Of a stretch of DNA of 8,067 nucleotides, positions 1-4,523 are shown piece by piece. Numbering within the stretch: position 1 is the stretch's first letter; each line of letters begins with the position of its first letter. This DNA is from Gammaproteobacteria bacterium RIFCSPHIGHO2_12_FULL_38_11 (GTDB taxonomy: Bacteria; Pseudomonadota; Gammaproteobacteria; Coxiellales; Coxiellaceae): NCBI GenBank assembly GCA_001801515.1, contig MGXX01000029.1:27269-35335 (forward strand). Reading direction: 5' to 3'. Below the pieces are notes generated by a model. It searched no databases, was not told the DNA's origin, and saw only the letters and a list, made by a program, of their open reading frames with translations. Made by a program: the position numbers and the translations under genes.

Positions 1-1893
1 ATCAACTACTTCAGTCATACCCGGCGTGTAAACATTTGGTTTACCATCATCAGAAAATGCCTTATATAATTCATCAATAACAAGGCCTGCCATATCTGAA
101 ACACCATCATAAGCTTTTTCATTACCCACAGGTGTAACCAATAACGTAATGAAATTAACCAAAAAACTACGTTCAGGCGGAGCCGGAAATCGACAACCCA
201 ATTGAGTGTCGAATGGATTAATCGCATATTCGGTACGCATGCGTAAACGATGATGCGCTACCAAATGTTTTTGATTTAAAGGTAATGCATCTTTTAATAA
301 TGTAATTAATCCACTGCTCGATGGGCCAATATCAATAATTGAAATGCGTGGCAAACGCATAATACCAGGAGATAAACATACCGCTAAATTAATGGCATTT
401 GATAAAACGGATTTACCCGAACCTGGCCGCGCATAAAATAAATCAATCCACGTTGTTTGCTGACTTGAACCCGGATGATATGGCCACGGTTTTCCATCAG
501 GTGAACGAAATAAAATAGCACCATTTTTCCAGGGGGATGCAGGTCGAAATAAAGGCAACATGTGGAGCACGTTGGACAAAGGCGCAATACTCGGTGGCGC
601 AATACTATTTTGCGAAACCGCTAACATCGTTGATACAACCCCTTCAAAAGCATCGCCCGAAATTTCAGAAGTATCACAGGAGCCCCATCCTTGTAACGCT
701 TTTGCTAACATGGATGCACGTGCTCGTAATAAACGTTCATCGCCCTGTGGCGCCCAGGTTGATGCAGCAACTCGTAGCCTCACCACAGCATCATCTGTAT
801 TTAAATTTATATATTCTAATAGTTTTAATGAATCACTGATCAAACGATTTTGCGCTGAGGTAACGGTTAACACTGATGCCATTGCGCCACGTATTTTCGA
901 AAAGCCTAAACCATCACTTTCAACTGAGAATGAAATACGCCACGGAATTTGTGTTTGCAATGTGCGTGAAAATAAGCGCACAAATGTTTGAAGTTCTTTT
1001 GGAAATAAATCGATATATACTGTCGAGTAATCTCTATCGCCAACACGCGCACTGCGAATATCAATATTTTCTGCATCACGTGGCAACACTTGTTTTGCAA
1101 GCGCAGGCCAAAGCACATCAGAAATTTCGCCGCTTGCATTTTTTAATCCTTTAATCGTGATTTTATCGCCAGGTAAAACAGGCTTCCAATCTTCCGCTGT
1201 AAAATCAGGATCAGCACTAAAGCGAATTGCATGCACTGCATCATGGACTTCTAATAAATTAACAATTAATCCAAGCTGTTGAAAATCACTCACAACCGAT
1301 CGCGTAAATGAATCATGGCTTTCACGTAAATCCGTAACAGCCGCTAAAATATTTTGTGTGCTGCGAAAAGGAGGCACTTTTTTTTCTTTAATAAATTCTC
1401 TTTTTTCTTTATTGGCACGTTTTATTTGTTCGTTCGTTAAAGATTTTAATCCCGTGCATAAAACAATATAGGTTTCTTCATGCGCACAGTATCGTGATAA
1501 ATGGCGAATACGTTCCTGAAATAAATCATCTAGACGCAATGATAAGCGTTCCGCAGTTGCTTGCGCTGGCGCAAAGATATCGGTAATTTCAGCTTTAACG
1601 GCTTCTTTATCATAAATAAAATATACTTGCATCGTATGTCCCGGTTGGGACATCGTGGTTTGCAAAGTTTGCTGCATACCCAATTGTGTTTGATTGAATT
1701 CTTCTCGACCAATTAACGATTTCACACCATCAACGTGAATAACGGATAATAGCGAACCATTATGATTAACCAATGTGGTTTCACTGTCCGCCGTTTGCAA
1801 ATCACAATAGGAAGCCGTCGTTTGATGCAATCCCGTACTCACCCATGACATCAGTGAGTTTGCAAAATCGGCAATACCGGAAAAGAGGCCCAT
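1..1893 (-). CDS. icmB: IcmB/DotO, VirB4-class ATPase of the Dot/Icm type IVB secretion system (N-terminal 631 codons, 3' end outside window)
   Basis: The minus frame is open from ATG at 1893-1891 to the window edge, giving 631 codons of a family usually about 1,000 residues long. An in-frame TGA at 1908-1906 leaves this ATG as the only sensible start; it begins MGLFSGIADFANSLMSWVS. A P-loop is visible at residues 488-495 (ARPGSGKS, with K494), followed by SIIDIGPSS from residue 518 and the VirB4/TraC-type NPFDTQLG at 559-566. The Walker B and C-terminal ATPase half lie beyond the edge. Known role: DotO is the hexameric ATPase at the cytoplasmic entrance of the Dot/Icm channel, working with DotB, and is homologous to TraU of IncI plasmids. 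It is the last gene of the icmK-to-icmB order, 76 bp after icmJ. Identification rests on motifs plus synteny. The long N-terminal half has no other motif I can name. Confidence 0.95.
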   Translation of the reverse strand, partial: MGLFSGIADFANSLMSWVSTGLHQTTASYCDLQTADSETTLVNHNGSLLSVIHVDGVKSLIGREEFNQTQLGMQQTLQTTMSQPGHTMQVYFIYDKEAVKAEITDIFAPAQATAERLSLRLDDLFQERIRHLSRYCAHEETYIVLCTGLKSLTNEQIKRANKEKREFIKEKKVPPFRSTQNILAAVTDLRESHDSFTRSVVSDFQQLGLIVNLLEVHDAVHAIRFSADPDFTAEDWKPVLPGDKITIKGLKNASGEISDVLWPALAKQVLPRDAENIDIRSARVGDRDYSTVYIDLFPKELQTFVRLFSRTLQTQIPWRISFSVESDGLGFSKIRGAMASVLTVTSAQNRLISDSLKLLEYINLNTDDAVVRLRVAASTWAPQGDERLLRARASMLAKALQGWGSCDTSEISGDAFEGVVSTMLAVSQNSIAPPSIAPLSNVLHMLPLFRPASPWKNGAILFRSPDGKPWPYHPGSSQQTTWIDLFYARPGSGKSVLSNAINLAVCLSPGIMRLPRISIIDIGPSSSGLITLLKDALPLNQKHLVAHHRLRMRTEYAINPFDTQLGCRFPAPPERSFLVNFITLLVTPVGNEKAYDGVSDMAGLVIDELYKAFSDDGKPNVYTPGMTEVVD

Positions 1894-1901
1894 AAATATA
1901 T

Positions 1902-1907
1902 CCGCTC
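1902..1907 (-). promoter_or_regulatory. Weak Shine-Dalgarno of icmB
   Basis: GAGCGG on the minus strand lies 8 nt before the icmB ATG. It is an imperfect match to AGGAGG. It supports the start at 1893 because an in-frame stop overlaps it. Confidence 0.5.
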
Positions 1908-1913
1908 AGATTT

Positions 1914-1930
1914 AAGTGTCATTGACACTT
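1914..1930 (-). promoter_or_regulatory. Perfect dyad / 7-bp hairpin in the icmJ-icmB spacer
   Basis: The stretch AAGTGTCATTGACACTT is palindromic about a single central base, with 8-nt arms. In the transcript it can fold as a 7-bp stem (AAGTGTC/GACACTT) with an AAT triloop, ending 6 nt upstream of the icmB Shine-Dalgarno. No U-run follows it on the minus strand, so it does not look like an intrinsic terminator. A role as a protein-binding site, or as an RNA element that tunes icmB translation or mRNA processing, is inference. Confidence 0.45.
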
Positions 1931-1969
1931 TTCAAAAAAAGCAAAACATGCTAGCAAACATAACACCTG

Positions 1970-2596
1970 CTAGCGCTGTATAGCTTGCAAGCCCGCCTGC
2001 GCCCAATTAATTATTTCAGTTGAAAATCTCGCCATATTGGGTAATAAGCGAAATGCTTTCAGCATCGTACCTTGGATAGCCTGCGTACCCTGCTCATCTG
2101 TATGTGCTTCAATTAACATTTGTCCAAACTGGGCTGGATTACTTAAGCCTTCACCCACTTTTTCTTCGATGAGTTGTGCACGTAATTTAAAGCTGCGATA
2201 AATATTTTTTGCGTGTGCTGCATTATTTAATTTATAGACCATCGACGCAAAAATCACATGACACAGCGCATTTAATTCATTTTGGCGCATTTCAGGCAAA
2301 TAAATTAATACGCCTCCACCAAAATCACTTCTACCCACTGCTTCTAAAAAAAAACATTGCGCACACAAACCACATGCCGTTACTAAATTATCGCGTTTAT
2401 TCACAAGATAATTACCATCAACGTTAATGGTTTCTAAATTTTCTTTTGCTTGAAATCCGCAAAATTGGCAGGTGTAATGATCTCTCGCGTGTATCTTCGC
2501 CTGAAATGTCAAAAAAGCGGGATCTGCTCTTCTCAACATAAACAAGCGCCAATTGTTAGCAGTTGCGGCTAATTCAATGTCGCGCAATTGTGTCAT
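1970..2596 (-). CDS. icmJ: IcmJ/DotN, cysteine-rich HNH-like component of the type IV coupling complex
   Basis: A complete 208-codon gene, with ATG at 2596-2594 and TAG at 1972-1970, the same length as I recall for Legionella IcmJ. Its N-terminal half holds a CxxC at C43/C46 and a second cluster at C75, C78 and C81, about 30 residues apart. This is the arrangement of a zinc-binding HNH-nuclease-like fold. In Legionella, DotN is known to have such a fold and to bind the C-terminal region of the coupling ATPase DotL in the cytoplasm, helping build the platform that receives effectors. It is the counterpart of TraT of IncI plasmids. No signal peptide or membrane segment is seen, which fits a soluble protein. 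The start lies 6 nt after the icmD stop and has no convincing Shine-Dalgarno sequence, so translation is probably coupled to icmD. The C-terminal half is helical-looking and has no recognisable motif. Confidence 0.94.
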   Translation of the reverse strand: MTQLRDIELAATANNWRLFMLRRADPAFLTFQAKIHARDHYTCQFCGFQAKENLETINVDGNYLVNKRDNLVTACGLCAQCFFLEAVGRSDFGGGVLIYLPEMRQNELNALCHVIFASMVYKLNNAAHAKNIYRSFKLRAQLIEEKVGEGLSNPAQFGQMLIEAHTDEQGTQAIQGTMLKAFRLLPNMARFSTEIINWAQAGLQAIQR

Positions 2597-2602
2597 CGCT
2601 GT

Positions 2603-3007
2603 TTACGATTTTCCGCCGCTGATAACGCTCGTAATAGCTGTACCGCCCACCTTCTCAATACTCGTGCCAAATACACCTTTTGATGTTGTATCCAATAAAT
2701 GCGGAAATATCGCCAAACCAGCACCAATGACTAAAAGCGCAACACCTTGACTTAATGGCACTTGCGTTGGATTTTGTTTATGCGCATGAAATTTAAAAAA
2801 GGATGCCATAATAAATCCAATACCGGTGATTAACGCTACGTCTTCAAGAAGCGCTGAAATAGTAGTAATACTTGCACCCACTGTGGTTTGAATACCCGAT
2901 AAGGTCAGTGATGTAGCAGAAGCCAATGCCGCAGTAACACAACCCATTCCAGCAATCAGCATTGCGAGCTTTATCCAAAACCCTCTACGTAAATTTAGCT
3001 TTAACAT
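2603..3007 (-). CDS. icmD: IcmD/DotP, small inner-membrane protein of the Dot/Icm system
   Basis: A complete 134-codon gene, close to the roughly 132 residues I recall for Legionella IcmD, and the counterpart of TraR of IncI plasmids. After a basic N-terminus (LRRGFWIK), residues about 12-31 form a hydrophobic segment ending ALASA, which could be a cleaved signal peptide or a first membrane span. Two further hydrophobic segments follow at about 55-71 and 87-106, joined by a short basic loop (KFHAHKQNP). The tail is glycine-, serine- and threonine-rich. The second and third segments resemble IcmC encoded just upstream. The precise function is not established; the protein is needed for a working secretion apparatus in Legionella. 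The start has the strongest Shine-Dalgarno in the window and follows a 112-bp gap, so this gene may head a sub-operon with icmJ and icmB. Confidence 0.93.
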   Translation of the reverse strand: MLKLNLRRGFWIKLAMLIAGMGCVTAALASATSLTLSGIQTTVGASITTISALLEDVALITGIGFIMASFFKFHAHKQNPTQVPLSQGVALLVIGAGLAIFPHLLDTTSKGVFGTSIEKVGGTAITSVISGGKS

Positions 3008-3017
3008 ATGTAAACAT

Positions 3018-3025
3018 CTCCCCCT
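3018..3025 (-). promoter_or_regulatory. Strong Shine-Dalgarno of icmD
   Basis: AGGGGGAG on the minus strand lies 10 nt before the icmD ATG. It is the best ribosome-binding site in the window and fixes the start at 3007. Its strength contrasts with the weak or overlapping sites of the neighbouring genes. Confidence 0.75.
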
Positions 3026-3064
3026 GGTTATTATAATGATGCAAAATAGTTTTTAAAATATTGT

Positions 3065-3093
3065 ATTATGCATAACGTACTGTTGCAACACAA
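3065..3093 (-). promoter_or_regulatory. Candidate sigma-70 promoter upstream of icmD
   Basis: Within the 112-bp icmC-icmD gap the minus strand reads TTGTGT at 3093-3088, a 17-nt spacer, then CATAAT at 3070-3065. The start point would be near 3058 and the leader about 50 nt. Both hexamers are fair, imperfect matches. A perfect TATAAT also occurs at 3035-3030, but its start point would fall inside the Shine-Dalgarno, so it is a poorer candidate. This is inference from pattern alone; the gap is AT-rich, where such matches are common. Confidence 0.35.
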
Positions 3094-3104
3094 TAACTGT
3101 GGCA

Positions 3105-3115
3105 GTGACTGTCAC
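3105..3115 (-). promoter_or_regulatory. Short dyad GTGACTGTCAC upstream of the icmD promoter candidate
   Basis: A perfect dyad with 5-nt arms and one central base lies about 12 nt upstream of the candidate -35 and just after the icmC stop. The placement would suit an activator site. The arms are short and no known regulator motif is matched, so this is a weak call. Confidence 0.25.
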
Positions 3116-3119
3116 CACT

Positions 3120-3617
3120 TCATGTCAGTCCCAGTATGTCTTTTAAAATTGTTAACGTTCCAATAATATTGACGCACATAATACCTGCAAATATATGCAC
3201 TATCGCTTTACCCACTGTGCCTGGCTGAGACTGCTGCCCTCCTGCACGCGCTATCATTAAAATACCACGAATAAATGAAGCGACACCAATAATGCGAACA
3301 AACATTAATATCGGGTGCATGAGTGAATTGTATCCGGAAGGTCCACCTTCATATGACATTGGACTACTTTTTCCAAAAAAACTCAGTAGCGCAAGACCAA
3401 TTACTTTCGGCAAAATCATAAGCATCGCACCTGCTATTAGCATCAATAATGGACCCGCTGCGGAATGCTGGCTAGACATCATTGTTCTTGATTCAGCTAA
3501 TCTTTTTAGTTGAAACAAACCGCCGAGTGTCAAGCAAACACCCATAAGTATGGCAATCCATTGTATCGTGACGGCTATGGTGTCAAAGTTTTGCGCTAAT
3601 ATAGAAGCTTCATACAT
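3120..3617 (-). CDS. icmC: IcmC/DotE, polytopic inner-membrane protein of the Dot/Icm system
   Basis: A complete 165-codon gene, shorter than the roughly 194 residues I recall for Legionella IcmC, and the counterpart of TraQ of IncI plasmids. Four hydrophobic segments are visible at about residues 14-35, 54-79, 102-123 and 136-159. A basic loop (FQLKRLAESR) follows the first and a glycine/serine/proline loop follows the second. The first two segments and their loop resemble IcmD downstream. The protein should sit in the inner membrane; its exact role in the channel is not established, although dotE is required for Dot/Icm function in Legionella. ATG at 3617-3615 is supported by AAAGG 9 nt upstream, which overlaps the icmG stop codon. 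The two genes are 12 bp apart and so almost certainly cotranscribed. The shorter length probably reflects missing N-terminal sequence compared with Legionella. Confidence 0.92.
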   Translation of the reverse strand: MYEASILAQNFDTIAVTIQWIAILMGVCLTLGGLFQLKRLAESRTMMSSQHSAAGPLLMLIAGAMLMILPKVIGLALLSFFGKSSPMSYEGGPSGYNSLMHPILMFVRIIGVASFIRGILMIARAGGQQSQPGTVGKAIVHIFAGIMCVNIIGTLTILKDILGLT

Positions 3618-3626
3618 TATTCATTA

Positions 3627-3631
3627 CCTTT
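3627..3631 (-). promoter_or_regulatory. Shine-Dalgarno of icmC overlapping the icmG stop
   Basis: AAAGG on the minus strand lies 9 nt before the icmC ATG and overlaps the icmG TAA at 3632-3630. This arrangement favours translational coupling of the two genes and supports the 3617 start. Confidence 0.6.
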
Positions 3632-4406
3632 AATAATCATTTGTGCCATATTGAATTTTACGTCCGCTGCTGGTATTGATCACACCAGTTGATGGATCAA
3701 TTGATTGAACCGAACCATATTGTTCAATATGATCACCAACGGTTACGCTCAAGGTTTCACCCGTATTTGACGTAATCCAAGCCCGATCAGGCAACACAGC
3801 ACGCAAATGAAACACCATTAATTTTTTACCTGTTTTTGCCGCTTGCAATTTTGCCAATGCTGTATTGAGCTGTGTTGATAATGCGTTAATTTGATCTGCC
3901 AATTGTGTTACTGTTTTTTGTAATGCTTGATCTGCTGCTTGCGATTGAGAAAAATCACTTTGCAAAGCAGCCAATTGAGATTGTAAATCTTTTACTTTTG
4001 ATTTTGTATCAGAAGAATCTCCGTTAAGCGAGCCTAGCGAATTTAAAGCGACATTTTCATTGGATTGCGCAACAACTGGTTTTGTTATTTCTTCAGTGGG
4101 TTGCGTTACAGCAGGTTTAGGTGTTTCCGTTTTTGAATTCAGCACGTGAACAATAAAAGCCAAAACAATCACAACAGCAATTACAATAATAATACGTTTA
4201 TTTTTCATTGACGGAAGATGAAATTTACCAAGGCGATTAGTCCACTTTTTACTAGATGAAGTTAATGGCGCTTCTGTTGCCGCTTTATCATCAGCTGGTG
4301 CATGATCAGCAGATGATTCATACGCATCGCTATCTGACGCCACATACTCATCTTGTGGAAATTGATATTCATCATCAGATGACGTTATTTTCTTTTCGTC
4401 TGGCAT
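3630..4406 (-). CDS. icmG: IcmG/DotF, bitopic inner-membrane protein with periplasmic coiled coil
   Basis: A complete 258-codon gene, close to the roughly 269 residues I recall for Legionella IcmG, and the counterpart of TraP of IncI plasmids. Residues 1-50 form an acidic, serine-rich cytoplasmic tail. A basic stretch (about 53-71) precedes a single membrane span at about 71-89. A proline/threonine-rich linker follows, then a glutamine-rich heptad-like coiled coil at about 134-190. The C-terminal domain (about 197-258) carries LPDRAWI, a GDHIEQYGSV turn and a closing SGRKIQYG, a small beta-rich pattern seen in this family. In Legionella, DotF is a periplasm-facing part of the core complex that interacts with DotG and is not essential for all activity. 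The ATG at 4406 has a good GGAGA 7 nt upstream. The gene follows icmE after a 117-bp spacer of unusual composition. Confidence 0.93.
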   Translation of the reverse strand: MPDEKKITSSDDEYQFPQDEYVASDSDAYESSADHAPADDKAATEAPLTSSSKKWTNRLGKFHLPSMKNKRIIIVIAVVIVLAFIVHVLNSKTETPKPAVTQPTEEITKPVVAQSNENVALNSLGSLNGDSSDTKSKVKDLQSQLAALQSDFSQSQAADQALQKTVTQLADQINALSTQLNTALAKLQAAKTGKKLMVFHLRAVLPDRAWITSNTGETLSVTVGDHIEQYGSVQSIDPSTGVINTSSGRKIQYGTNDY

Positions 4407-4523
4407 AACAATATCTCCAACTACTTCTTAGTTCATGTTCTTCGTATGTTCAACAACGCACTTACTTGTTCGCTAACGCTCACACGTGCGTGCTTCTGAC
4501 CCACGCGTCCGCTCACTCACACT
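4407..4523. other. 117-bp icmE-icmG spacer of unlike composition, candidate dispersed intergenic repeat
   Basis: Between the icmE stop and the icmG start, the part at about 4451-4523 looks richer in G+C and CpG than the flanking genes. On the minus strand GTGAGCG occurs twice (4516-4510 and 4483-4477), 33 bp apart. GCGTG (4488-4492) and CACGC (4502-4506) can pair across a 9-nt loop. No T-run follows on the minus strand, so it is not a classic terminator. Immediately after the icmE TAG the same frame reads 16 more codons (starting SVSERTRGSEAR) to a second TAG. No promoter stands out. A tightly packed operon would not need such a spacer, so a small inserted repeat is plausible, but a copy elsewhere in the genome cannot be seen from here. 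Confidence 0.4.
4414..4418 (-). promoter_or_regulatory. Shine-Dalgarno of icmG
   Basis: GGAGA on the minus strand lies 7 nt before the icmG ATG and supports the start at 4406. Confidence 0.65.

Noticed and set aside
537..1154. Plus-strand open frames of 92-143 codons opposite icmB
   Set aside because: They overlap the continuous 631-codon icmB frame with its P-loop and NPFD motif, start without ribosome sites and encode nothing recognisable.
3030..3035. Perfect TATAAT on the minus strand before icmD
   Set aside because: Its start point would fall within the Shine-Dalgarno and there is no good -35 at the right distance, so the upstream TTGTGT/CATAAT pair is preferred.
4488..4506. GCGTG/CACGC stem after icmE as an intrinsic terminator
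   Set aside because: The stem is only 5 bp and no T-run follows in the direction of transcription.
4498..4511. 14-bp match (GACCCACGCGTCCG) to the SalI-MluI adaptor used in cDNA library cloning, as I remember it
   Set aside because: It lies inside an otherwise ordinary operon junction with the correct genes on both sides, and the adaptor's leading bases do not match. Chance similarity is more likely than a library artefact, though read coverage across it would settle this.
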